A DNA stretch of 64,000 bases, taken from assembly GCF_014196615.1 (NCBI RefSeq), contig NZ_JACIDY010000002.1, positions 1 through 64,000 on the forward strand, read 5' to 3'. Each line of letters starts with the position of its first letter. Position 1 is the first letter of the stretch. Both the position numbers and the translations under genes were made by a program. This DNA comes from Novosphingobium fluoreni. GTDB lineage: Bacteria; Pseudomonadota; Alphaproteobacteria; Sphingomonadales; Sphingomonadaceae. A model generated the notes under the pieces. That model did not search any database and was not told the origin of the DNA. It was given only the letters and a program-made list of their open reading frames with translations. Shown one piece after another: positions 16,640-24,807 of the stretch.

Positions 16640-17563
16640 ATGCGCATCGATCTCGATCATCTACCACCCGCCAAGCAGCGTGAGCTGGAACGTGTGGTGC
16701 AGATCATCTTTGAGGAGTTCGGAGCCGCGCACGAGAACGCGACTGCGCGGCGCAAGCGTGGTCGCATTCTCAAGGTGATCCTCTATGGCAGCCACGCGCG
16801 TGGCGGCTGGGTCGACGAGCCGCATACCGCCAAGGGCTACGTCTCCGACTTCGACCTGCTGATCATCGTCAACCAGAAGGAGCTGACCGACCGCGCAGCC
16901 TATTGGACCGCGGCCGAGCAGCGCCTGATCGAAGAGAAGCTAGCCGGCCGCCTGCGCACACCCGTCAACTTCGTGGTGCACTCCTGGCAGGAGGTCGGCG
17001 ACGGGCTTGCGCACGGGCGCTTCTTCTTCCTCGACATCGCACGTGATGGGATTGTGCTGCAGGAGGTGGACGACAGGCCACTGCCCGAGCCCAAGCCGAA
17101 GACCCCGCAGCAGGCGCTGGCGATGGCAAAGGAGTACTTCGAGGAGTGGATAGCCAGCGCCTCAGATTTTTCAGACAGCGCCAAGCATCTCATGGAGAAG
17201 GGCCGATCAAAGCGGGCAGCTTTTATGCTGCATCAAACCGCCGAAAGCCTCTATCATTGCGTGCTTTTAGTCAGCACCTTCTACACGCCGCACAACCACA
17301 ACCTTGCATTCCTGCGCACGCAGGCCGAGCGGCTCGACATGCGACTGGTCTATGCATGGCCGCGCGAGACACGGCGTGAGCGTGCGATGTTCGAGAAGCT
17401 CAAGGACGCCTACGTGAAGGCGCGCTACTCGAAGCACTACAAGATCACCTCCGAGGAGCTCATGTGGCTTGGCGAACAGGTCGAGGAACTCGGCCGGGTC
17501 GTGCACGCGATCTGCACTGAGCGGATCGCGCAATTGGAAGCCACTGCTCGCAACGCTGGCTGA
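16640..17563 (+). CDS. Fused nucleotidyltransferase (MNT)-HEPN protein
   Basis: The 307-residue protein joins an N-terminal minimal nucleotidyltransferase (residues 1-150; VILYGSHARGGWVDEPHTAKGYVSDFDLLIIV, the GSxxRG and DxD motifs) to a C-terminal HEPN domain (residues 165-300; AAFMLHQTAESLYHCVLLV, HNHNLAFLRTQAE, KARYSKHYKITSEEL). Separate MNT and HEPN proteins form toxin-antitoxin pairs in which the MNT part AMPylates the HEPN RNase; this is the fused form. The expected Rx4-6H HEPN motif is imperfect (RYSKHY). It sits between ardC and the broken traD and may replace the missing traG locus. Confidence 0.85.
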   Translation: MRIDLDHLPPAKQRELERVVQIIFEEFGAAHENATARRKRGRILKVILYGSHARGGWVDEPHTAKGYVSDFDLLIIVNQKELTDRAAYWTAAEQRLIEEKLAGRLRTPVNFVVHSWQEVGDGLAHGRFFFLDIARDGIVLQEVDDRPLPEPKPKTPQQALAMAKEYFEEWIASASDFSDSAKHLMEKGRSKRAAFMLHQTAESLYHCVLLVSTFYTPHNHNLAFLRTQAERLDMRLVYAWPRETRRERAMFEKLKDAYVKARYSKHYKITSEELMWLGEQVEELGRVVHAICTERIAQLEATARNAG

Positions 17564-17951
17564 AGGTTCAAGGGTGTGTTTTCGCGGAGCCGCTAGGACT
17601 TTTATTGGGAGGCCGTTCTTCGTAAGAGCGTCCGCAACTTAGGTTCATTCGACCGTTGCCAAGCCGGAATGACTTGCTCAGCTTTGCGAGCAGGTCATTT
17701 TCTCTCCTGCGGATCAGCGAGAAAGGCGCGCTTGCCACGTCGGCGCCATAGCGTCAGCATAGCCTCACGGTCCTCGCCGCGCAGTCGCGCTGCTGCTTCA
17801 GTCAGCAGACCGAGTATCACCGCCCGATCGTCGTCAACGAGCTCGACCAGCCCGGCCTTTGCGATCAGACCACCAAGCTCGATCAGATGGCGGGTAAGCG
17901 GTGTTCTGGCGGCACCTTGCGTGGCCTCGGGGTGGTGGTTGAAGTGCGGGG

Positions 17952-18374
17952 ATGGACGAGCACCGCGTTACGACCGCATTGGACACGCACATTGGAGTGC
18001 CTCTGAAGCCTCCTGGGCGGGTCGAGGTCCTTGGCCGACTGTCAGGTCGGCGCCGCGTCTGGACGGTTGAGCAGAAGCTGGAGCTAGTCGCCGAGATGGA
18101 GCGCTGCGATAACGTCGCGGCCTTTGCTCGCGAGCGGGAGATCAGCACGGCGCTGTTGTACACGTGGCGCAGGGAGCTGCGTTACGCGATGGAGGCCGCC
18201 AAGCTTCCGCCACGCGACGAGCCGATGTTTGTGCCGGTCGTGGGTGGCTCACCACCGAGCTCGGGCGATAGCATTGAGGTCGAAGTTGGTGGTGCCGTGG
18301 TCCGGATAGGACAGGCCGTCAGGACCGATCTGGCCGTGGCCATCATTCAAGCCCTGCAAGCGGGGGCCAGCTGA
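17952..18374 (+). CDS. tnpA: IS66 accessory protein TnpA
   Basis: The 140-residue protein contains a helix-turn-helix of the IS3/IS66 OrfA type: RRRVWTVEQKLELVAEMERCDNVAAFARERE ISTALLYTWRRELR. It is needed for IS66 transposition. Its stop overlaps the tnpB start (TGATG), giving coupled translation. Confidence 0.9.
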   Translation: MDEHRVTTALDTHIGVPLKPPGRVEVLGRLSGRRRVWTVEQKLELVAEMERCDNVAAFAREREISTALLYTWRRELRYAMEAAKLPPRDEPMFVPVVGGSPPSSGDSIEVEVGGAVVRIGQAVRTDLAVAIIQALQAGAS

Positions 18375-18730
18375 TGATTGGGATCGGTCCAGGTGCGAAG
18401 GTCATGGTCGCCACGCGTCCGGTGGATTTCCGCAAAGGCCCGGATGCGCTGGCTGCGCTGGTCGGCGCGGAGTACGGCGGCGATCCCTATTCCGGCGTGA
18501 TCTATGTGTTCCGGGCCAAGCGCAGCGACCGGATCAAGCTCGTCTGGTGGGATGGCACCGGGCTGTGCCTGATGGCCAAGAGGCTGGAGTCCGGCGGGTT
18601 CAAGTGGCCGGCGATCCGGGACGGCGTGATGCGGCTGACGGCGGCGCAGTTGGGCGCCTTGCTCGAGGGTCTGGACTGGCGCCGGGTGCACGGCGGACGC
18701 CGCCCGATCGCCCCGCAGATTGCCGGTTGA
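18374..18730 (+). CDS. tnpB: IS66 accessory protein TnpB
   Basis: The 118-residue protein matches IS66 TnpB/Orf2: IGPGAKVMVATRPVDFRKGPDALAALV, YSGVIYVFRAKRSDRIKLVWWDGTGLCLMAKRLE and FKWP. Length and motifs are complete. It is translationally coupled to tnpA. Confidence 0.93.
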   Translation: MIGIGPGAKVMVATRPVDFRKGPDALAALVGAEYGGDPYSGVIYVFRAKRSDRIKLVWWDGTGLCLMAKRLESGGFKWPAIRDGVMRLTAAQLGALLEGLDWRRVHGGRRPIAPQIAG

Positions 18731-18761
18731 CGGGGGTTCTCACTGCTGATTCACTCCATCC

Positions 18762-20300
18762 ATGCTCATGGAGGCGGACCTGCCAGAAGACGTTGAAGCG
18801 CTCCGTGCGTTCGCCCTCGAGCAGTCTCGCAAGCTGGCCGATGTGATGGTCGCCAAGGGTGAGTCCGACGCAGAGATCGAGCGGCTTCAGTCGATCATTG
18901 ATGCGTTCGTGCGGCACCGGTTTGGCCGCAAGTCCGAGCAACTCGATCCCGACCAACTCGAACTCTGCCTGGAAGATATCGAGACAGCGCTCGGCAAGGC
19001 CCGCGCCGTCAGCGAGGCGGTGGTCACGAAGGCCGGCGGTGAGCGGCCCCGCAAGGCCAACCGCGGCTCGCTGCCAGCGCATCTGGATCGGATCGAGCAG
19101 GTCATCGACGTCGAGGATAAGTCCTGCACCTGCTGTGGCGGCGCGCTCCACCAGATCGGTGAGGACGTGGCCGAGCGTCTCGACGTCGTGCCGACCACCT
19201 TCCGCGTGCTGGTCACCCGCCGTCCGCGCTATGGCTGCCGCTCGTGCGAGAGCGCGATCGTCCAGGCACCGGCCCCGGCGCGAATCGTCGAGGGCGGCAT
19301 CCCCACCGAGGCGCTGATCGCGCAGGTCCTGGTCGCCAAGTATGCCGATCACCTGCCCTTATACCGCCAGGCCCAGATCTACGCGCGGGAAGGCATCCAA
19401 CTCGACCGATCCACCCTGGCGGACTGGGTTGGCCGGGCCGCCTGGTACCTGCGCCCCTTGCGCGATCACATCCTCGAGCGATTGCGACGATCCGAGCGGC
19501 TGTTCGCCGACGAGACCACGGCGCCGGTGCTCGATCCCGGCCGCGGGCGGACGAAGACGGGCCAGCTCTGGGCCTATGCCCGGGACGATCGACCGTGGGG
19601 CAGCGAAGATCCGCCGATGGTGGCCTATGTCTATGCCGCTGACCGCAAAGGTGAGCGGGCCGAAGCCCATCTCGGTGACTTCGCCGGCATCCTGCAGGTC
19701 GATGGCTTTGGCGGCTATGCCGCTCTGGCCAGGCGCCGGCAGCAGGTGAGCCTGGCCTTCTGCTGGTCGCACGTGCGGCGTAAATTCTACGAGCTGGCCG
19801 ACAACTCGCCGGTCGCGGCCGAGGTGCTACGCCGGATCGCCATGCTCTACGCGATCGAGGACGAGGTTCGCGGCACCTCGGCGGAGCAGCGCCGCGCCGT
19901 GCGCGCCGAACGGGCCCGCGCCATCGTCGATGACCTGCACGTCTATCTTGAGGCGCGGCTCCGGCAGGTCAGTGCCAAGAGCAAGCTCGCCGATGCCATC
20001 CGCTACGCGCTGACCCGCTGGGCCGGGCTGTCACTGTTCCTCGACGACGGCCGCGTCGAGCTGGATTCCAACACCGTCGAGCGGTCGATCAGGCCGCTGG
20101 CCCTCAATCGCAAGAATGCCCTGTTCGCAGGTTCAGACGAAGGCGGCGACAACTGGGCGGTCATCGCCACGCTGATCGAGAACTGCAAGATCTCCGGCAT
20201 CAACCCGCACGCCTGGCTGACAGACACCTTGGCCAAGCTGGCCAGCGGTCATCCAGCGAACGCCGTCGGCGAACTTATGCCATGGACGGCCGTGGCCTGA
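18762..20300 (+). CDS. tnpC: IS66 transposase TnpC
   Basis: The 512-residue DDE transposase has a leucine-rich N-terminal helix, a zinc-finger-like CTCCGGALHQIGED block with RPRYGCRSCE, and the catalytic core: Asp in RLFADETTAPVLD, Asp in LQVDGFGGYAAL and Glu in LDSNTVERSIRP. The C-terminal INPHAWLTDTLAKL is typical. An in-frame ATG at 18768 is an alternative start. The coding frame is intact, so the IS may be active. Confidence 0.95.
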   Translation: MLMEADLPEDVEALRAFALEQSRKLADVMVAKGESDAEIERLQSIIDAFVRHRFGRKSEQLDPDQLELCLEDIETALGKARAVSEAVVTKAGGERPRKANRGSLPAHLDRIEQVIDVEDKSCTCCGGALHQIGEDVAERLDVVPTTFRVLVTRRPRYGCRSCESAIVQAPAPARIVEGGIPTEALIAQVLVAKYADHLPLYRQAQIYAREGIQLDRSTLADWVGRAAWYLRPLRDHILERLRRSERLFADETTAPVLDPGRGRTKTGQLWAYARDDRPWGSEDPPMVAYVYAADRKGERAEAHLGDFAGILQVDGFGGYAALARRRQQVSLAFCWSHVRRKFYELADNSPVAAEVLRRIAMLYAIEDEVRGTSAEQRRAVRAERARAIVDDLHVYLEARLRQVSAKSKLADAIRYALTRWAGLSLFLDDGRVELDSNTVERSIRPLALNRKNALFAGSDEGGDNWAVIATLIENCKISGINPHAWLTDTLAKLASGHPANAVGELMPWTAVA

Positions 20301-20357
20301 GGACACCGCTTACGATGGCGGGTCCGCTCGCGTCGTTTCACCTGCCAATCTCGGGTG

Positions 20358-20684
20358 TCATGCCGCGCCTGGCTCGCTGCTAGCCGGTGGCGTGCTGCTG
20401 TCACCCGGCCGAGCGCTTGCCGGCTCGCTGGTAGCGCGCTCGCCAGTGCCCTGCCGCTCGCCTGAAAAGAAGGCGGCACCGCGCCTGCGCCACACCTCTT
20501 TCGTCGCGCGATCGCTGGTACCGGCAGCCGCAAGAAGCGCGCCGGCGAGTTCTTCTGATGCGAGGCTGTCGGCACCTGTCGCGATGACCAGCTCGCCGAG
20601 CTGGCTCTGCCGGCGCGATTTGAGTTGCCGCGCTTTCTGCTCGAGTGCCTTGAGCTCCGAATCGTAGTCACGGGGTTTGCGCAT
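20358..20684 (-). CDS. traC: TraC-like conjugal transfer protein
   Basis: The 108-residue protein starts MRKPRDYDSELKALEQKARQLKSRRQSQLGELVIATGADSLASEELAGALLAAAG and ends with EVWRRRGAAFF and a Pro/Ser-rich tail. This resembles TraC of Ti-type Dtr regions, which helps relaxosome formation at oriT. ATG 20684 is selected because AAGGAG lies 8 bases upstream, rather than the longer frame reaching into traA. It is divergent from traA across the oriT, and its stop overlaps the broken traD start. Confidence 0.83.
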   Translation of the reverse strand: MRKPRDYDSELKALEQKARQLKSRRQSQLGELVIATGADSLASEELAGALLAAAGTSDRATKEVWRRRGAAFFSGERQGTGERATSEPASARPGDSSTPPASSEPGAA

Positions 20685-20794
20685 CTGTCCGGCTCCTTGT
20701 AGTGGGTGGCGGACTGACCAGTTATCGTCGCTCTCGATCAGCGGCAATGTCGTGAAATCTCCTGAGATTTCGTATTCCCGAGGTTGATGAAATC

Positions 20795-20830
20795 TTTCGA
20801 GGGCGCGCTTATACGTCGTGCCGACGTCGC
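20795..20830 (+). other. oriT: Putative oriT with nic-like core
   Basis: Between traC and traA the sequence gggcgcgcttatacgtcg (20801-20818) resembles the Q-type/Ti nick region (GGCGCA-TTATACGTCG-like). It is followed by a perfect dyad acgtcg-tgc-cgacgt (20813-20827). The divergent traC-oriT-traA order is that of Ti-type plasmids. A second dyad gaaatct-cctg-agatttc lies near 20755 and may bind an accessory factor. Confidence 0.75.
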
Positions 20831-20856
20831 TTTTGAAGTGTAAGTGGATGGCCGTC

Positions 20857-23763
20857 ATGGCGATCTACCACTTCTCGGCCAAAGTCATTTCCCGCGCTTC
20901 CGGCTCGTCCGCCGTGGCCGCGGCCGCCTACCGCTCGGCCTCAAGGCTGCACGACCAGCGCCTCGACCGTGCCCACAATTTCTCCAACAAAGCGGGCGTC
21001 GTGCACTCCGAAGTCATGCTGCCCGACGGCGCGCCTGAGCGCTGGCAGGATCGCGAGCAGCTATGGAACGATATCGAGGCCGTCGAAGTGCGCAAGGACG
21101 CGCAGCTGGCGCGCGAGATCGAGTTCGCGCTTCCGCGCGAGCTGGACCAGACCCAAGGCATCCGCCTGGCGCGCAACTTCGCGGCTCGTGAGTTCGTGGC
21201 GCGCGGCATGGTCGCCGATCTCAACGTGCACTGGGATATCGGCGAGGATGGGCTCCCCAAACCCCACGCGCATGTGATGCTGGGACTGCGGCAAGTCACC
21301 GACGAGGGCTTCGGCCCCAAAGTGCGCGAGTGGAACAAGACCGAGCTGCTCACCCACTGGCGCGAGGCCTGGGCCGAACACGTCAACGCGCGCCTGGCCG
21401 AGCTCGACATTGATGCCCGGGTCGATCACCGATCCTTGGAAGCGCAGGGCATCGAACTCGAGCCGCAGCACAAGATCGGCCCGGCGGCTGCGCGCATGGC
21501 GGGGCAAGGGCTGGAGAGCGAGCGGCTCGAAGAGCATCTCGCGATCGCCCGCGCCAACGGCGAGCGGATCCTCGCCAAGCCTACGATCGCACTGGATGCG
21601 ATCACCCAGCAGCAAGCGACTTTCACCACCCGTGATCTTGCCAGGTTTGTGCATCGGCACAGCGAGGGCAAGGATCAGTTCGATCAGGTTCTGGCAGCTG
21701 TCCGAGCCTCACCCGAGCTGGTCTCGCTGGGCAAGGATGGCAGAGGCGAAGACCGCTTCACCTCGCGCGGCATGATCGAAACCGAGCGGCGGCTGGAGAG
21801 TGCGACCATACGGCTCGATGCCGCGCGCAACCATGGTGTCGACGAGCGCCACATCGAGCGCGCGCTGGCGCGCGCTCAATCCAGAGATATGGTACTTTCG
21901 CCCGAGCAGCGCGGTGCCTTGGAGCATGTCACCAGCAGCCGCGGTCTCACCAGCGTCGTCGGCTACGCCGGCACCGGTAAGAGCGCGATGCTGGGCATCG
22001 CGCGCGAGGCCTGGGAGCAGGCCGGCTACGACGTGCGGGGGCTCGCGTTGTCTGGCATCGCTGCCGAGAACCTCGAGAGCGGTTCGGGCATCGTCAGTCG
22101 CACGATCGCCAGCATGGAGCATCAGTGGGGGCAGCAGCGTGAGCTGCTGACCGACAAAAGCGTGCTCGTTATCGACGAGGCAGGCATGATCGGCACGCGC
22201 CAGATGGAGCGCGTGCTCGCCGAAGCCGAGAAGCGGCACGCCAAGGTGGTGCTGGTCGGTGATCCCGAGCAGTTGCAGGCGATCGAAGCGGGCGCAGCCT
22301 TCCGCTCGATCGCCGAGCGCCATGGCGCCATCGAGATCACCCAAGTGCGCCGTCAGCGTGAGGACTGGCAGCGCGATGCAACGCGGCACCTGGCGACAGG
22401 ACGCACCGGCGAGGCGCTGGCTGCGTATGAGCAGGCGGGGCATGTCCATGCGGCAGGCACCCGAGACGCTGCACGCACCAATCTGATCGCGCGCTGGGAC
22501 ACGGACCGTCAGGCAAACCCCAATGCAAGCCGCATCATCCTCACCCATACCAACGACGAAGTGCAGGCGCTGAATGGGGCGGCGCGAGCGCGGCTGCGTG
22601 CCGCCAATCAGCTGGGCAAGGAGGTGACGCTCGGCGTCGAACGTGGCAGTCGCGACTTTGCTGCGGGCGACAGGGTCATGTTCCTGAAGAACGAGCGCAG
22701 CCTGGGTGTGAAGAACGGCTCGCTGGGTACCATCCGCTCCGTCAGTCCGATCAGCATGGCGGTGATGCTCGACGATGGCCGCGCCGTCGCCTTCGATCTC
22801 AAGGACTACAATCAGATTGACCACGGCTACGCCGCGACGATCCACAAGGCGCAAGGCATGACCGTCGACAAGGTCCATGTGCTCGCCACGCCCGGCCTCG
22901 ATCGGCATGGCGCTTACGTAGTGCTCTCGCGTCATCGTGACAGCGTCGACCTGCACTACGGTGCCGACGACTTTGCCGACCGCGACCGGCTCGTGCGCAC
23001 CCTCGGCCGCGACCGCGGCAAGGACATGGTGGCGGACTACACACAGGACAGTGCAGATCGCCGGCAGGTCCAGACGCCGGCAATGGCGGCAGAACGGACG
23101 AGGCCTGTTGCGACACGCGATCCGTTCGCCGGCCTCGACCTGCGGCCCGTGCACCCGCCGCCGGCGCGAGACAGGGCTGTCGCACCAACCCGGCCCCTGT
23201 CGCCGGGACCACGCGCCGCAGAGCCGGTCAGCTTGAGCACAGCCGTCCAGCGGTTTGCACGCGCCACTGCCGACATCATGCGCATGCGCAAGGATGGCTA
23301 TACCGAGCTTGCCCACCAGACCATCGCCTTCCAGAAGGCGGCTGCGCAACTCGATGCCGCTCGCCCCGATGCCGCCCGCGATCTTCGCGCAGCGTTCGCA
23401 CGCGATGGCGAGCTGGTCTCCGAGGCAGCCGCAGGCCGGACCAGCGCCGCCATCCGCGCCATGGCGCTGGAAGCGGAACTACGCGCCACTCCAGAAAAGC
23501 GCGCCGACCGCTTCGTCAAGGACTGGCAGAAGCTGGAAAGAGCGCACCAGGCGATGCGTAATGCCGGTGATCACAAAGGCCAAAGCGTGATCGAGAAGCA
23601 GATGACGGGCATGGCCAAGAGCATCGAGCGCGATGCTCAGGCCGAGTCGCTGGTCAGGAAGCGGCTTCCGCGTCTCGGGATCGAGGTCGGTACCGGCGTA
23701 TCGTTGTCTCAGGATATCCAGCGATGGATCGGCCTCTCGCGTGGGCGTGGGATAGGACTGTAA
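20857..23763 (+). CDS. traA: TraA relaxase-helicase (Ti-type, MobQ)
   Basis: The 968-residue protein nicks oriT and unwinds the transferred strand. The MobA/MobL relaxase domain is at residues 1-240: MAIYHFSAKVISRASGSSAVAAAAYRS, then NVHWDIGEDGLPKPHAHVMLG with the metal-binding histidines. The RecD-like helicase follows: Walker A VGYAGTGKSAM (about 367-377), Walker B VLVIDEAGM, then GDPEQLQAI, and the C-terminal GYAATIHKAQGMTVD. ATG 20857 gives the family-typical N-terminus; ATG 20848 is also in frame. It is full length, with the DUF6118 gene 10 bases downstream. Without a coupling protein it must rely on a helper. Confidence 0.95.
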   Translation: MAIYHFSAKVISRASGSSAVAAAAYRSASRLHDQRLDRAHNFSNKAGVVHSEVMLPDGAPERWQDREQLWNDIEAVEVRKDAQLAREIEFALPRELDQTQGIRLARNFAAREFVARGMVADLNVHWDIGEDGLPKPHAHVMLGLRQVTDEGFGPKVREWNKTELLTHWREAWAEHVNARLAELDIDARVDHRSLEAQGIELEPQHKIGPAAARMAGQGLESERLEEHLAIARANGERILAKPTIALDAITQQQATFTTRDLARFVHRHSEGKDQFDQVLAAVRASPELVSLGKDGRGEDRFTSRGMIETERRLESATIRLDAARNHGVDERHIERALARAQSRDMVLSPEQRGALEHVTSSRGLTSVVGYAGTGKSAMLGIAREAWEQAGYDVRGLALSGIAAENLESGSGIVSRTIASMEHQWGQQRELLTDKSVLVIDEAGMIGTRQMERVLAEAEKRHAKVVLVGDPEQLQAIEAGAAFRSIAERHGAIEITQVRRQREDWQRDATRHLATGRTGEALAAYEQAGHVHAAGTRDAARTNLIARWDTDRQANPNASRIILTHTNDEVQALNGAARARLRAANQLGKEVTLGVERGSRDFAAGDRVMFLKNERSLGVKNGSLGTIRSVSPISMAVMLDDGRAVAFDLKDYNQIDHGYAATIHKAQGMTVDKVHVLATPGLDRHGAYVVLSRHRDSVDLHYGADDFADRDRLVRTLGRDRGKDMVADYTQDSADRRQVQTPAMAAERTRPVATRDPFAGLDLRPVHPPPARDRAVAPTRPLSPGPRAAEPVSLSTAVQRFARATADIMRMRKDGYTELAHQTIAFQKAAAQLDAARPDAARDLRAAFARDGELVSEAAAGRTSAAIRAMALEAELRATPEKRADRFVKDWQKLERAHQAMRNAGDHKGQSVIEKQMTGMAKSIERDAQAESLVRKRLPRLGIEVGTGVSLSQDIQRWIGLSRGRGIGL

Positions 23764-23773
23764 CATCGCGTCT

Positions 23774-24379
23774 ATGGCACCTGACACCGCGCCACCCGTC
23801 GACACCAGCCTTGCCGCCCATGCTTTCAGCGAGCTGCGCGGCGAAGTCAGCTTGCTGCGCCGCGCCGTCGAGCGCACGTCGCAGCCCGACTATGCACCGA
23901 GCCTGGAAGCCATCAGCATACGTCTCGAGCACGTCGTCACCTGGGCCCAAAAGGTTTCCGAGCGCCCCGGGATCAAGCTGTCGCCCAAGGATCTGGAGCG
24001 CGAAATCGCGGAGGCAGCGGCAAGCCGGCACGATTCGGATCGGCAGGCGCTGGAGCTCGCGCGTAGCGCCATGAAGGCAACCAGCGACAGGATAGACGCG
24101 ATCGTCGCACGATCGCGATCTGCCAGCGAGCAGGACGAGGAGTTGCGCTACAACCGCATAGCCTTCGCGGTCGCAGGTATGGTGCTGTGGGCGATCCTGC
24201 CTGGTGCACTTGCGCGATCGCTTCCGGTCAGCTGGGCCGCGCCCGAGCGGATCGCCGCAAGAATGCTAGGCACGAACATGTGGGATGCCGGCCAGAACAT
24301 GATGGCCAAGGCTGACCCGCAGCGATGGAACCGGATCGTCGCGCACGAGCGGGAGAGGGCAGGCAGGATCAAGCGGTAA
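23774..24379 (+). CDS. DUF6118 family membrane protein
   Basis: The 201-residue protein has a coiled-coil-like N-terminal half (FSELRGEVSLLRRAVERTS, LARSAMKATSDRIDAIVARSRS) and one hydrophobic segment (about residues 130-150, IAFAVAGMVLWAILPGALARSLP), with a charged end. It resembles DUF6118 proteins that regularly follow traA in sphingomonad mobile elements. A role in the transfer apparatus is inferred only from position. It ends the mobilisation operon. Confidence 0.75.
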   Translation: MAPDTAPPVDTSLAAHAFSELRGEVSLLRRAVERTSQPDYAPSLEAISIRLEHVVTWAQKVSERPGIKLSPKDLEREIAEAAASRHDSDRQALELARSAMKATSDRIDAIVARSRSASEQDEELRYNRIAFAVAGMVLWAILPGALARSLPVSWAAPERIAARMLGTNMWDAGQNMMAKADPQRWNRIVAHERERAGRIKR

Positions 24380-24807
24380 GTCTCCGCGCATCATTCCACT
24401 TCGTCTGGGTCCATCAAAATGACCCTTGCCGAGTGCACCTACTGGTGGATCCGAATGACCGGGTTGTTGGACGATCCGGAAGGGCCGCTTACGAGCGCCG
24501 GCGGGCGAAAGCAGCCCTTCGTTCATCCGGGCGGGTGAACGTCGGCTAATGCGGACGAACCGGAACGTCTCCTTTCAAGAGTGCCAATTGGGATAGCGGA
24601 CGTTTCGACCGGCGAGCCGGCGTCTCAGCAACGCGCCCCCATCCCGGTCATTCGAGCCGCCCTGGCCAATTCCAAGAGCGGACACTCGGTCGGAGCGCCC
24701 ACTACGGCTACAATGTTGGTCGGCGATTGAAATAAGCGCATCTTCATTCGGCTGCCTAAAAACCTAGGCTAGTCGGGTGCTGAGCGCATCTCGTTGGGGC
24801 AGTGATT
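24380..24807. other. Intergenic region between mobilisation and defence-like genes
   Basis: No gene, repeat or RNA was recognised in ~430 bases. The composition shifts from very GC-rich on the left to more AT-rich near 24720-24800, which marks a module boundary. Confidence 0.5.

Larger units (their letters stand above)
17894..20313 (+). mobile_element. IS66-family insertion sequence, complete
   Basis: The element is 2420 bp with terminal inverted repeats gtaagcggtgttctgg (left) and gtaagcggtgtcctca (right, on the minus strand), flanked by a perfect 8-bp target duplication gatggcgg (17886-17893 and 20314-20321), as IS66 makes. It carries the full tnpA-tnpB-tnpC set and looks intact. It landed inside traD. 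Confidence 0.95.
17695..20361 (-). pseudogene. traD: traD-like conjugal transfer gene split by IS66
   Basis: Joining 20361-20314 to 17885-17695 across one copy of the target duplication gives a minus-strand frame reading DWQVKRRERTRHLIELGG, then LIAKAGLVELVDDD, then LTLWRRRGKRAF, stop at 17695. This is the small TraD protein of Ti-type transfer operons, which follows traC. The start (ATG 20361) overlaps the traC stop as ATGA but reads MTPEIGR then stop; deleting two bases near 20357 would restore MTRDWQVKRRE, so a 2-bp insertion may have broken it as well. A GTG start further in is possible. The IS66 insertion removes function in either case. Confidence 0.8.
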
